This document shows positions 6,257 to 14,180 of a DNA stretch of 14,639 nt, piece after piece. The DNA is taken from contig URXV01000019.1 of assembly GCA_900551865.1 (NCBI GenBank), forward strand, positions 1 through 14,639, read 5' to 3'. Below the pieces are notes generated by a model that saw only the letters and a list, made by a program, of their open reading frames with translations, was not told the origin of the DNA and ran no database searches. Position numbers and translations under genes: made by a program. The DNA comes from an uncultured Rickettsiales bacterium (GTDB lineage Bacteria; Pseudomonadota; Alphaproteobacteria; RF32; CAG-239). How positions within the stretch are numbered: position 1 is the first letter of the stretch; each line of letters starts with the position of its first letter.

Positions 6257-7756
6257 ATGAACACAGAATGCGAAAAAAACATTTTCCCCCGGTTGCTTGC
6301 CCAAGCGGCAATATGGCTGTTGATTGCTTTCGGGATTGGTTTTGCCGTTTGGACCGTTTTTTTTACTGAAACCGGAAACGGGGATAACGTCGAGCATATC
6401 CATGCGACATGGCTCGTTGCTTACGGAAAAGTTCCTTATAGAGATTTTTTTCAGCATCATAATCCTCTTTTGTGGTACTTGTTTGCGCCTGTAATCAGGC
6501 TGCTTGGCGGCAATGCCCTGCAGATTTTGGACGCGGCACATGCGATGGCGCTCAGCGCCGGATTCTCCTTTCTTTTCGTCGTATATAAAATTTGCGCTCG
6601 TTTTTTTGCTTCCCGATATGCCGCTTTGCTAAGTTTATTGGTTTTATGTCCGCCCTACTATTATATATATTGTTTTAATTATAATCCGGATACCTTTATG
6701 GCGCTGTCATTTGCGGTGGGATTGTATTTTCTCTTTGCTTATTGGGAAAACAAACGCCTGCCGGCACTGGTTCTGTCTTTTGTTTCATTTTTTGTGGCTT
6801 TTCTTTTTACTCAGAAAATCCTGACTGTTTTGGCACCGCTCGGTCTTATTTTTCTGTTGGCAAACCGTAGGGAAAAAGATTGTATCTCCGATACGTGGTA
6901 TGCTTTGCTTATTCCTGGAGTCGGATTGTTGTTTTTTATTGCATTGCTGTATTATGGAGATGTTTTAGACATTTACTGGCAGTCGAATTTTGTTTTTAAT
7001 GTTAAAATGCAGGCCTATTATGGCGATAGGAAGATAGATGTAATTGACTATCCGGTATTTTTTCTGTCAGGTGGGTTGGCGTTGTTAAGTATTGCAACCC
7101 AATGGCAAAGACAGGGAATAATATACAGGACAATTGCGGTTTTGTTTGTTTTAGAGCTGTTTCAGCGCTGTTTTTATTTTGCCATAGCTCCTTATTATAT
7201 GCTTCCATTTATGGCTTTTGCCGCCTGTCTGAACAGTGTCCTGATTGAACGGGCGATGCATAAACATTTTTGGACGGTCTGGTTGCTTTTGGTTATGGCC
7301 GCAGCTTATGCAGTCATTTCCGAGCCGCGCTATTTGTCTGCGCGGACGACAGACCGGAGTTTTGCCAGATATGTTTCTGCCAACGTAACACCGTGCGATT
7401 ATGTTATCAGCAGCTTTTTAAGTAATCAGTCAATCATCAGCAAAGATCCGCATTATTACTGGTCTTTGCTGGGACACGTGGATATTGCGGGAGAAGAAAC
7501 GGGCATTGCCCTGAAACCGGATTTGAATAAGCTTGTAATGCAATATAAGCCCAAATTAGTCAGCAGCGGCGTCTATTGGAATAATTATTATCTGAATCGC
7601 GGCAGAAATGTTCCTGTACAGCAGATATCCCCGGAAATTATAGGCCGTTATTACCTGCCGACGCCATTTCAGGGCTTATATTTGCTAAAATACGAATATC
7701 AGGGTAAAAACTGTATATACGATAAAAACAGGGGAGAGTGGCGTTATGCAGAATAA
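6257..7756 (+). CDS. GT-C-like polytopic membrane protein, first of a tandem pair
   Basis: The protein has about ten hydrophobic spans over residues 15-355 and a soluble C-terminal region of about 135 residues. After the first span, the predicted first periplasmic loop carries GDNVEHIHATW (D43, E46) and VPYRDFFQHHNPLLWYL (59-75). An acidic D-x-x-E pair at this place is the arrangement of GT-C glycosyltransferases of the PMT/ArnT type (family GT39/GT83), which use polyprenyl-phosphate sugars outside the membrane. Substrate and acceptor cannot be inferred. The C-terminus contains TPCDY and an LLGHVDIAGE stretch shared with the next gene. AAGGA (6243-6247) lies 9 bases before the ATG. The stop overlaps the next start by 11 bases, so translation is probably coupled. 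It could instead be a polymer or lipid transport protein with the same fold. Confidence 0.7.
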   Translation: MNTECEKNIFPRLLAQAAIWLLIAFGIGFAVWTVFFTETGNGDNVEHIHATWLVAYGKVPYRDFFQHHNPLLWYLFAPVIRLLGGNALQILDAAHAMALSAGFSFLFVVYKICARFFASRYAALLSLLVLCPPYYYIYCFNYNPDTFMALSFAVGLYFLFAYWENKRLPALVLSFVSFFVAFLFTQKILTVLAPLGLIFLLANRREKDCISDTWYALLIPGVGLLFFIALLYYGDVLDIYWQSNFVFNVKMQAYYGDRKIDVIDYPVFFLSGGLALLSIATQWQRQGIIYRTIAVLFVLELFQRCFYFAIAPYYMLPFMAFAACLNSVLIERAMHKHFWTVWLLLVMAAAYAVISEPRYLSARTTDRSFARYVSANVTPCDYVISSFLSNQSIISKDPHYYWSLLGHVDIAGEETGIALKPDLNKLVMQYKPKLVSSGVYWNNYYLNRGRNVPVQQISPEIIGRYYLPTPFQGLYLLKYEYQGKNCIYDKNRGEWRYAE

Positions 7757-9224
7757 GATATTAACAAAATTCTTATGGCTATATATTATCTGTGCAACTG
7801 TTGCTGCCTGTTTTGTTTATGGTATAATAGCCAAAGCTAACGGCGATAATGTAGAACATTTGCACAGTTCCTGGCTGATATGGCAGGGATATGTGCCCTA
7901 CAGGGATTTTTTTCAGCATCACAATCCGTTAACGTGGTATTTGGCAGCGCCGTTCGTCGCCATGCTGATAAATCAGTTTATGATTTTTTCCATATTTAAT
8001 ATTTTCAGCATATTGGCTGTTTGCCTGATGGTGTATTTTCAGTGTCGGATTATGCTTGTAAATGGCGGAAGGGAAATTTCGGCGCTGTTTTTGGCAGCAT
8101 GTGTGGTATCGTCATACTCCGTATTGTGGGCGTTGAATTTCCGGCCGGATACTTTTATGTATCTTTGCCTTTTCGCCGGGATATTGTGTTTATACCGCTA
8201 TGTGCGGGAAAAAGCGCTGTGGCTTTTAGTCATGTCGTTTCTGTGTTTTTTTCTGGCATTTATGTTTACGCAGAAAGTGCTTTTAAATTTAATCGTCCCT
8301 GGCTTATTTGTTCTGTACTGGCTTTTAAAAGGAAACATTGGCGGAAGAGATTTTTTGCAGGCATGTATTTTGCCTGTGTTGCTTTTTGCCGTATTTTCCG
8401 CATATTTATATTATAATGATGCTCTTTCGGTGTATTGGTATGCAAATTTTCCGTTTAATGCCCGTATTCCGGATATCTTTGAGCATAACCGGATAACTTT
8501 TCCGCCGCGGGAATATTTTGAATTTTACTTATTTGTTCCGTTGGGAAGCATTGCTGCCGCATATTTTGTCTGGAAAGGAAATGCAATTGAAAGAATGATA
8601 AGCTTTATGTTTGTCGAAGAGGCTTTGCTGCGAATGTTCTATTTTTCGGCGTTTCTGCACTATAGCATCTTTTGGCTGATACTGGCAATGATGCTGACGG
8701 TGATGTTTCTGGATAAAATCCCCGTCGGACACAAGGTATGTGCTGCTGTCGGCATCATATACCTGTTGTTCTCCGCATATTACAATTATGAAATGACATA
8801 CAAAAAGGAACTGCCGAACCACAACTATTTGAATGGGCATGAATATGCATTCTATAATCTGACGCCGTGCGACTATGCTTTGAACGGTTATTATTCCGTA
8901 TATAACCTGAAAGCCAAAGATGCCGGATATTATTCAGTTCTTTTAGGCCAGATAGATGTTTTGGGCGAAAAAATGGGTATAAAACAGCGGGATAATCTAA
9001 ATGAGTTGATTCGTGCCAAAAGACCCAGGATTATTTCCGCCGGAATATATTGGGATACATATTGGGAACAGCGCGGTAAAAAAATTCCGGCGCACCGTTT
9101 GGATACGGCACTTATTGATTTATATTACGAGTATAGCGGAATAGGGGATATTTATATTTTAAAGCCCGAATACCAAAAGCATGATTGCCGCTATAACGGC
9201 AAAACTTGGGAGTATGCTGATTAA
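7746..9224 (+). CDS. GT-C-like polytopic membrane protein, second of a tandem pair
   Basis: This is a diverged paralogue of the preceding gene. The first-loop motifs are nearly the same: GDNVEHLHSSW (D34, E37) and VPYRDFFQHHNPLTWYL (50-66). The middle again has about ten spans. The soluble C-terminus shares TPCDY, an LLGQIDVLGEKMGI stretch and the ending EYQ-x3-C-x-Y, with a final WEYAD against WRYAE in the first copy. Strong identity in the loop and C-terminus, with looser similarity in the spans, suggests an old duplication in which both copies kept the active-site loop. GGGGAG (7731-7736), inside the end of the first gene, lies 9 bases before the ATG. uvrC begins 2 bases after its stop. 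The predicted role is a polyprenyl-dependent glycosyltransferase; the two may act successively or as a heterodimer, which is inference. Confidence 0.7.
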   Translation: MQNKILTKFLWLYIICATVAACFVYGIIAKANGDNVEHLHSSWLIWQGYVPYRDFFQHHNPLTWYLAAPFVAMLINQFMIFSIFNIFSILAVCLMVYFQCRIMLVNGGREISALFLAACVVSSYSVLWALNFRPDTFMYLCLFAGILCLYRYVREKALWLLVMSFLCFFLAFMFTQKVLLNLIVPGLFVLYWLLKGNIGGRDFLQACILPVLLFAVFSAYLYYNDALSVYWYANFPFNARIPDIFEHNRITFPPREYFEFYLFVPLGSIAAAYFVWKGNAIERMISFMFVEEALLRMFYFSAFLHYSIFWLILAMMLTVMFLDKIPVGHKVCAAVGIIYLLFSAYYNYEMTYKKELPNHNYLNGHEYAFYNLTPCDYALNGYYSVYNLKAKDAGYYSVLLGQIDVLGEKMGIKQRDNLNELIRAKRPRIISAGIYWDTYWEQRGKKIPAHRLDTALIDLYYEYSGIGDIYILKPEYQKHDCRYNGKTWEYAD

Positions 9225-9226
9225 AG

Positions 9227-11032
9227 ATGTTTGATATCAAATTGGGGCTGAAAGTCCTTCGTGAAAATGTCAAGGTTGCGCCGGAAACTCCCGGAGTATA
9301 CCGTATGCTTGATGAAAACGGTGCGGTTTTGTATGTCGGTAAGGCAAAAAATATAAAAAAACGCATTGTGGCATATACGCGGATAGAACAATTGACGATT
9401 CGTTTGCAGCGTATGGTAGCCGAAGTGCGCAAAATGGAGTTCATTATTGTCGAAAATGAAAACCGGGCGCTTATTGTTGAAAATGAACTGATAAAAAAAC
9501 TGCATCCGAAATACAATATCCTGCTCAAGGACGACAAGTCCTATCCTCATTTGATGCTGAATTTGCATGATGAGTATCCGGCCTTGCGCAAATTTCGCGG
9601 CAACCGCAGCGGCCAGTGCCGGTATTTCGGGCCGTATGCCAGTGCAACGGCGGTAAACGAAGTGATGGATGTTATTCAGAAAATTTTTATGCTGAGAAGC
9701 TGCCGGGACAATGTGTTTCGCAATCGTGAGCGTCCCTGTCTGTTATATCAGATAAAACGCTGCAGCGGTCCTTGCGTCGGCAAAATCAGCAAAGAAGATT
9801 ATGCGCAGCTTGTAAAGGAAGTTATCGCTTTTTTAGAAGGGAAAAATACGTCAATTCAGGAAGATTTATCTCGTAAAATGCAGCAGGCAAGCGATAGGGA
9901 AGATTTTGAACAGGCGATTGTTCTCAGAGAACGGATAAAAGCTTTGACGGGTATCCAAACCCACGCCAACTTGGAATATTCCGGGTTGAAATCGGTTGAT
10001 ATCATAGGCATTGCTTTGAAAGAAGACTGGTTTTGCATAGAAGTCTTTTTTATCCGTGGCGGTCAGAATTGCGGCAATGCTCCATACTTCGTGAAAAGGG
10101 CGGAGGAAGCGTCAGCAGCTGAAGTTTTAGATGCTTTTTTAAGTACTTTTTATGCAAACCATGTGGCGCCTAAAGAAATCTTTGTATCGGAAAATCTGGA
10201 TAACGCCGAACTGCTTGAAGATGCCTTGGGAGTTAAAATCCGTACTTTCAGCAAAGGGGATAAATATAAGCTGGTTGAGAATGCCAAAAAAAATGCCTTG
10301 GCCGCTATTGAACGCAGGCTTGCTGAAAACCGGAGCATAAAAGCCAATTTAGAAGAAATGCAACGGTATTTTGACTTGCCGAAACTTCCTGAACGGATAG
10401 AAATTTACGATAACTCGCATAATCAGGGAACGTATGCCGTCGGGGCCATGGTTGTCGCTACGCCGGAAGGCTTTGACAAGAAGTCGTATCGGACGTTTAA
10501 TATCAAAGACCAGACAATTACCAATGACGACTTTGCTATGATGAAAGAAGTGTTAAAACGGCGCTTTGACCGTATGGCGCCGGACAACCGCCCCGATGTC
10601 ATCTTGCTTGATGGCGGCCTCGGGCAGCTGCATGCCGTACACGAAAGTTTGAGCGGATATGATTTGAGCGGCATCTCGATAATAGCTATTTCCAAAGGTG
10701 TAGACCGAAATGCCGGTAAGGAGTTCTATCATCAGCTCGGCAAAGAAAGTTTTGCTCTGCCGTATCGTTCGTCAATAGCCTTTTATCTGCAGACGCTGCG
10801 CGATGAAGCGCACCGCTTTGCCATCGGAACACACCGCAAGCGGCGGGCAAAATCAATGACGAAATCCAGTCTGGACGATATTGAAGGGATCGGAGCCAAA
10901 CGGAAAAAAGATTTGTTAAATCACTTCGGTTCTGTTGCCGCCATAAAAGATGCATCGGTTGAAGATATCGCCAAAGTTGTTGGAATCAATAAAAAAACAG
11001 CTGAAAACATATATAATTACTTCCATAAATAA
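9227..11032 (+). CDS. uvrC: Excinuclease ABC subunit C
   Basis: UvrC makes both incisions around bulky DNA lesions after UvrA/UvrB loading. The domains are complete. The N-terminal GIY-YIG nuclease has GVYRM (23-27), YVG (36-38) and the arginine R46. Four cysteines of the cluster-binding region follow (C159, C171, C179, C183), then a UVR motif around DREDFEQAIVLRERI. The RNase H-like nuclease has YDNSH, LLDGG and RDEAHRF, and tandem helix-hairpin-helix motifs around IEGIGAKRKKDLL and VVGINKKTAENI end the protein. At 601 residues it is of normal length. There is no good ribosome-binding site at the usual distance: GGGAG (9208-9212) lies 14 bases away, and the previous stop is only 2 bases before the ATG, so coupling to the membrane protein gene is likely. 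The uvrC-pgsA order is common in alphaproteobacteria. Confidence 0.97.
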   Translation: MFDIKLGLKVLRENVKVAPETPGVYRMLDENGAVLYVGKAKNIKKRIVAYTRIEQLTIRLQRMVAEVRKMEFIIVENENRALIVENELIKKLHPKYNILLKDDKSYPHLMLNLHDEYPALRKFRGNRSGQCRYFGPYASATAVNEVMDVIQKIFMLRSCRDNVFRNRERPCLLYQIKRCSGPCVGKISKEDYAQLVKEVIAFLEGKNTSIQEDLSRKMQQASDREDFEQAIVLRERIKALTGIQTHANLEYSGLKSVDIIGIALKEDWFCIEVFFIRGGQNCGNAPYFVKRAEEASAAEVLDAFLSTFYANHVAPKEIFVSENLDNAELLEDALGVKIRTFSKGDKYKLVENAKKNALAAIERRLAENRSIKANLEEMQRYFDLPKLPERIEIYDNSHNQGTYAVGAMVVATPEGFDKKSYRTFNIKDQTITNDDFAMMKEVLKRRFDRMAPDNRPDVILLDGGLGQLHAVHESLSGYDLSGISIIAISKGVDRNAGKEFYHQLGKESFALPYRSSIAFYLQTLRDEAHRFAIGTHRKRRAKSMTKSSLDDIEGIGAKRKKDLLNHFGSVAAIKDASVEDIAKVVGINKKTAENIYNYFHK

Positions 11033-11078
11033 AAATAAAGGTTATGATAAACCTCAAAAAGAACGTAAAATTATTGGA

Positions 11079-11083
11079 AAGGA
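11079..11083 (+). promoter_or_regulatory. Ribosome-binding site that selects the pgsA GTG start
   Basis: AAGGA lies 8 bases before GTG at 11092. The alternative ATG at 11044 has AAAGG only 2 bases before it, and the 16 extra residues it would add are not typical of the family, whose members begin close to the NLPN stretch. Confidence 0.65.
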
Positions 11084-11091
11084 AGAGTGTC

Positions 11092-11835
11092 GTGTATAAT
11101 TTGCCGAATTTGCTTACGATTTCGAGAATTGCGGTTATTCCGCTGATTTTCTTGTCGGTTTATTTTGAGTGCAGCTTTTTTAACTATATTGCCGGCGTTT
11201 TGTTTATTGCGGCATCAATAACGGACTATTATGACGGCAAACTTGCCCGCGACCGTGGGGAAGTTTCTGCATTCGGGCGTTTGCTGGATCCGATTGCTGA
11301 TAAGCTCTTGGTAGCAACGGCACTTGTCGTTATTTTGGCAAAGCCCGGCATGATTCATGAAATCAGCTATATCCCCGTATTTGTTATTTTATGCCGTGAA
11401 TTGCTGGTTTCCGGCTTGCGGGAGTTCTTGCGCGAAGTAAATGTCGGCCTGCCTGTAACTCGTCTGGCTAAATGGAAGACGGGCTTTCAGATGACGGCGC
11501 TGGCAATGATTTTTTTCAAAGGATGGTGGATATGGGGTGAAACCGGTGAGGTTTTGTTGTGGATTGCCGGAATACTGACATTCATCACGGGATACCAGTA
11601 TTTTGAAAAAAGCCTGCTTTATGTAAAAACGGAAGCCGGACAGAAAAAAGCAGCTTCCCAGTCAGCTTCGGCTGCGGAAAAAAAGGTTTCTGCGCTAAAA
11701 GCTGAAAATAAAAGTACGCCGGTTCGGAATACTGCGGCAAAATCTGCTCCGAAAGCAAAATCTGCTCCGAAAGCAAAATCGGCAGCCAAAACCGGACAGG
11801 CAGCCAAAAAGGCTCCGGTTAAAAAGAAAAAATAG
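11092..11835 (+). CDS. pgsA: CDP-diacylglycerol-glycerol-3-phosphate phosphatidyltransferase with basic tail
   Basis: PgsA makes phosphatidylglycerol phosphate from CDP-diacylglycerol in the inner membrane, the committed step to phosphatidylglycerol and cardiolipin. The CDP-alcohol phosphotransferase signature is complete: D48-G49-x2-A52-R53-x8-G62-x3-D66-x3-D70. The N-terminus YNLPNLLTISRIAVIPLI is typical of PgsA, and several membrane spans follow. The core ends near residue 178. A tail of about 68 residues then follows, made mostly of Lys, Ala and Ser (for example SAPKAKSAPKAKSAAK) and ending in KKKK, which ordinary PgsA of about 180-190 residues lacks. GTG at 11092 is preferred to ATG at 11044 on ribosome-binding site spacing and family fit. 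It follows uvrC by 59 bases (11 with the longer form) and precedes the response regulator by 11 bases. Confidence 0.93.
   Translation: MYNLPNLLTISRIAVIPLIFLSVYFECSFFNYIAGVLFIAASITDYYDGKLARDRGEVSAFGRLLDPIADKLLVATALVVILAKPGMIHEISYIPVFVILCRELLVSGLREFLREVNVGLPVTRLAKWKTGFQMTALAMIFFKGWWIWGETGEVLLWIAGILTFITGYQYFEKSLLYVKTEAGQKKAASQSASAAEKKVSALKAENKSTPVRNTAAKSAPKAKSAPKAKSAAKTGQAAKKAPVKKKK
11743..11778 (+). repeat. Exact 18-bp tandem duplication inside the pgsA tail
   Basis: TCTGCTCCGAAAGCAAAA at 11743-11760 is repeated exactly at 11761-11778, encoding SAPKAK twice. A third, diverged unit (TCGGCAGCCAAA) follows. This indicates growth of the tail by slippage and a site that may vary in copy number between strains. 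Confidence 0.9.
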
Positions 11836-11846
11836 AGGAAACCGCA

Positions 11847-12536
11847 ATGCCGGAGGCCAAAAAACATATTTTGGTGGTGGATGACGATACCCGCCTGCGC
11901 AGCCTTCTGCAACGATATTTGAGGGAGCAGGGATTTTTGGTTTCCGCGGCAAAAGATGCTGCGGAAGCCGAAGGCTTTTTAAAAACATATTTATTTGATA
12001 TCCTGATTGTCGATATTATGATGCCCAAAGTAACCGGGATAGAGTTTTTGGAACAGCTGCGGGAAGGCGGCAATTGGGTCCCAGTCGTATTGCTTACGGC
12101 AATGGGAGAAGCTGCCGATCGGATTAGTGGGTTGGAAACCGGTGCGGATGACTACGTGCCCAAGCCGTTTGAACCTAAAGAACTTGTTTTGAGAATTAAT
12201 AACATTCTGAAAAGGACTGCCCGGGAAAAAGACATTGCGTCAAAATTAGTATTTCACGGTATAGTGTATAATCTGGAAAAAGGTGAGTTGAAAACGGCGG
12301 ACGGCAAGACAATCCATATCACGCCGGTTGAAAGGACATTGCTTAACGTTTTGGGCGGAAAACCGGGAGAAGTGCATACGCGTGAAGAACTAGCGGAAAT
12401 ATTGGGCGTTGCCGAAAATCTTCGAACCGTTGACGTACAGATAACCAGGCTGCGAAAGAAAATAGAAATCGATACTAAAAATCCCCGTTATTTGCAGACA
12501 GTGCGCGGCAAGGGATATATGTTGATTTCAGAATAG
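11847..12536 (+). CDS. ompR: OmpR-like two-component response regulator
   Basis: This is a DNA-binding response regulator with a receiver domain (about 1-125) and an OmpR/PhoB winged helix (about 135-228). Receiver residues are intact: acidic pocket D12-D14, phosphoacceptor D56 in VDIMMP, T84 and K106 in the PKPF motif. The start of the receiver, VVDDDTRLRSLLQRYL, and the stretch GADDYVPKPFEPKEL are close to OmpR itself rather than PhoB. The output domain has the VDVQITRLRKKIE recognition helix and the RGKGY wing. It begins 11 bases after pgsA, with AGAGGAA just before the start and overlapping the pgsA stop. The adjacent kinase gene is the obvious partner. Target genes cannot be inferred, and the symbol rests on resemblance, not on demonstrated osmoregulation. 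Confidence 0.9.
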   Translation: MPEAKKHILVVDDDTRLRSLLQRYLREQGFLVSAAKDAAEAEGFLKTYLFDILIVDIMMPKVTGIEFLEQLREGGNWVPVVLLTAMGEAADRISGLETGADDYVPKPFEPKELVLRINNILKRTAREKDIASKLVFHGIVYNLEKGELKTADGKTIHITPVERTLLNVLGGKPGEVHTREELAEILGVAENLRTVDVQITRLRKKIEIDTKNPRYLQTVRGKGYMLISE

Positions 12537-12541
12537 ATTAA

Positions 12542-12568
12542 GGCTGTTCAAGCAAAGCTGAGCAGTCC
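12542..12568 (+). other. Imperfect hairpin between the response regulator and kinase genes
   Basis: GGCTGTTCA pairs with TGAGCAGTCC in the 68-base gap: nine base pairs with one G-U pair, one bulged T and an 8-base loop. No T-run follows, so it is not a simple terminator. It could modulate the ratio of regulator to kinase by mRNA processing or partial attenuation, which is inference. Downstream, AAGGAG (12593-12598) sits 6 bases before the kinase ATG. Confidence 0.3.
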
Positions 12569-12604
12569 AAAATAAATTGACTTCAAGTAAACAAGGAGAG
12601 AACA

Positions 12605-13966
12605 ATGCATATAAAACTTCCGGAAAAAATGGATAGGGTGTTGCAGTATCTTAAACTGAAGATATTCCCCAATACTCTGTTTTTCAGAACCATGCTTATG
12701 ATTTTTATTCCGCTGATTTTGGTTCAGGTAGTATCGGTAATTGCCTTTTTCAACGGCAACTGGGAAAAGGTCGGTCGCCGCTTGTCGGATAATCTGTCAA
12801 ATAATATTGCGGTTGCGGTGGAAATGACATCGCAAAATCCCAATATGCTTCCGGAGATTCAAAAACTGTACGAAAGCAGTTACGGTATAAAATTTGAATT
12901 GATAACCGGAGAGCGTCAACTCGCAGTTAAAGCTGATACTCATTATGGCAAAGAATACAAAATTGTGACGGGTTTTCTGGAAAATTCGCTGCACCAAAAA
13001 TTCCCTAATGCCATTACTACCGTATATTTGGCAAACGGGCGCGATGATGTTATCGTATTGGTGGAGGCGCCTAACGGATTATACCGCTTTACGGCATCTA
13101 CCAAAAATATATTCAGCACTTCTATCTTCGGCTTCGTCGCTTGGATGGTCGGCACATCATTGCTGCTGTTCCTTGTTGCAACCCTGTTTTTGCGCATCCA
13201 GGTACGGTCTATTGCCACATTGGCTCAGGTTGCCGAGGATTTCGGTAAGGGAATCAATACGCCGTTCAAACCTTATGGCTCTTCGGAAGTAAGAAAGGCC
13301 GGCATAGCTTTTATCAAAATGAAAGAGCGCATTCAAAAGCAGATTTCCGAACGGACGCAGATGCTGGCAGGGGTTTCGCATGACTTAAGAACGCCGTTGA
13401 CCAGAATGAAACTGCAGCTGGCTATGCTGCCGGAGAGTCCTGATAATAAGGAATTTATAGATGATATCGGCGAAATGGAAAAGATGTTGGACGGATATTT
13501 GGCATTTGTATCCGGTGAAGGCGGAGAAAAAAATACGTTTATTGATATGAACGAGCTGATTTTAAGCATTATCAATAAATTCCGTAATACCAAAGCCATG
13601 ATACGTTACTCTACCAATGATCAGGTCAGTGCGATTCAGGGGCGTGAACAAGCTTTGAAAAGGGCAGTCACCAACATTATTTCCAATGCTTTCGCCTATG
13701 GCAAAAATATTGCCGTCGGTCTTGAAAGCAATAATAATAAATTGGAGATAACCGTTGACGATGATGGTCCCGGTATTCCGGCCGATAAGCGTGAAGACGT
13801 GTTTAAGGCGTTTTATCGCTTGGATGAATCCCGTAACAAAGAAACCGGCGGAGTCGGTTTGGGATTGTCTATTGCCCGCGACATCATTACTTCTCATGGC
13901 GGCAAAATTGAATTAACCGATAGCGAATTAGGAGGCTTGAGGGTACTCATTTCGATTCCCTTATAA
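12605..13966 (+). CDS. envZ: EnvZ-like sensor histidine kinase
   Basis: This inner-membrane kinase has a first span at about residues 25-48, a periplasmic domain of about 120 residues, a second span at about 172-196 and a HAMP linker. The dimerisation domain has H-box GVSHDLRTPLTRMKLQL (H259). The catalytic domain has an N-box (N357, N361), G1 box DDDGPGIP (385-392) and G2 box GGVGLGLS (about 415-422). The H-box is nearly the same as in EnvZ, which agrees with the OmpR-like partner just upstream. The periplasmic region shows no named sensor domain that I can recognise, so the signal is unknown. AAGGAG lies 6 bases before the ATG. At 453 residues it is EnvZ-sized, and all catalytic motifs are present. 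A strong terminator follows about 50 bases after the stop. Confidence 0.92.
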   Translation: MHIKLPEKMDRVLQYLKLKIFPNTLFFRTMLMIFIPLILVQVVSVIAFFNGNWEKVGRRLSDNLSNNIAVAVEMTSQNPNMLPEIQKLYESSYGIKFELITGERQLAVKADTHYGKEYKIVTGFLENSLHQKFPNAITTVYLANGRDDVIVLVEAPNGLYRFTASTKNIFSTSIFGFVAWMVGTSLLLFLVATLFLRIQVRSIATLAQVAEDFGKGINTPFKPYGSSEVRKAGIAFIKMKERIQKQISERTQMLAGVSHDLRTPLTRMKLQLAMLPESPDNKEFIDDIGEMEKMLDGYLAFVSGEGGEKNTFIDMNELILSIINKFRNTKAMIRYSTNDQVSAIQGREQALKRAVTNIISNAFAYGKNIAVGLESNNNKLEITVDDDGPGIPADKREDVFKAFYRLDESRNKETGGVGLGLSIARDIITSHGGKIELTDSELGGLRVLISIPL

Positions 13967-14017
13967 CTCTCACATACGAAAATATGTGTTCCGTTGTGGT
14001 TACTAAAAAGCACGGAA

Positions 14018-14053
14018 AAAACAAAAGGAGGCGAATTAGTCTCCTTTTGTTTT
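14018..14053 (+). terminator. Strong bidirectional terminator after the kinase gene
   Basis: AAAACAAAAGGAG (14018-14030) and CTCCTTTTGTTTT (14041-14053) form a perfect 13-bp stem around a 10-base loop. The stem is flanked by an A-run on the left and carries a T-rich 3' arm, so it can terminate transcription arriving from either side. It closes the plus-strand cluster ending in the kinase and may back up the thioredoxin terminators on the minus strand. A smaller hairpin, CACATA-N6-TATGTG (13971-13988), lies just after the kinase stop. Confidence 0.85.
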
Positions 14054-14139
14054 GGCAGTTTTCTCTACTTGGCAGAAGGTATGAACTAAATAAAGCTGAT
14101 TGGAATAAAACTGGCCGGTATGTGTCAGGTAAAATATAC

Positions 14140-14167
14140 AAAAAACAAACCGGCTATAATATGCCGG
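14140..14167 (-). terminator. Second minus-strand terminator downstream of trxA
   Basis: CCGGC (14150-14154) and GCCGG (14163-14167) form a 5-bp all-GC stem with an 8-base loop. Read on the minus strand it is followed by TTTGTTTTTT. It lies downstream of the first trxA terminator and looks like a backup. Confidence 0.5.
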
Positions 14168-14180
14168 GTGCCTTATACAC

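Noticed and set aside
8021..8416. A 131-codon plus-strand frame inside the second GT-C gene
   Set aside because: It is an alternative frame fully inside a membrane protein gene with conserved motifs, and its composition is what an out-of-frame reading of such a gene gives.
6257..9224. The two similar membrane genes as a DNA-level direct repeat or recent duplication artefact
   Set aside because: Similarity is at the protein level, concentrated in the first loop and C-terminus; the nucleotide sequences and the membrane spans have diverged clearly, so this is an old paralogous pair and not an assembly error.
9112..9568. Two minus-strand open frames of 115-141 codons across the second GT-C gene end and uvrC start
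   Set aside because: They lie antisense to well-supported coding sequence, have no recognisable motifs, and overlap each other in different frames.
11585..12073. Several overlapping minus-strand open frames opposite the pgsA tail and the start of the response regulator
   Set aside because: They are Phe/Ala-rich mirror images of the Lys/Ala-rich pgsA tail, without ribosome-binding sites or family motifs, and they lie opposite two genes with clear function.
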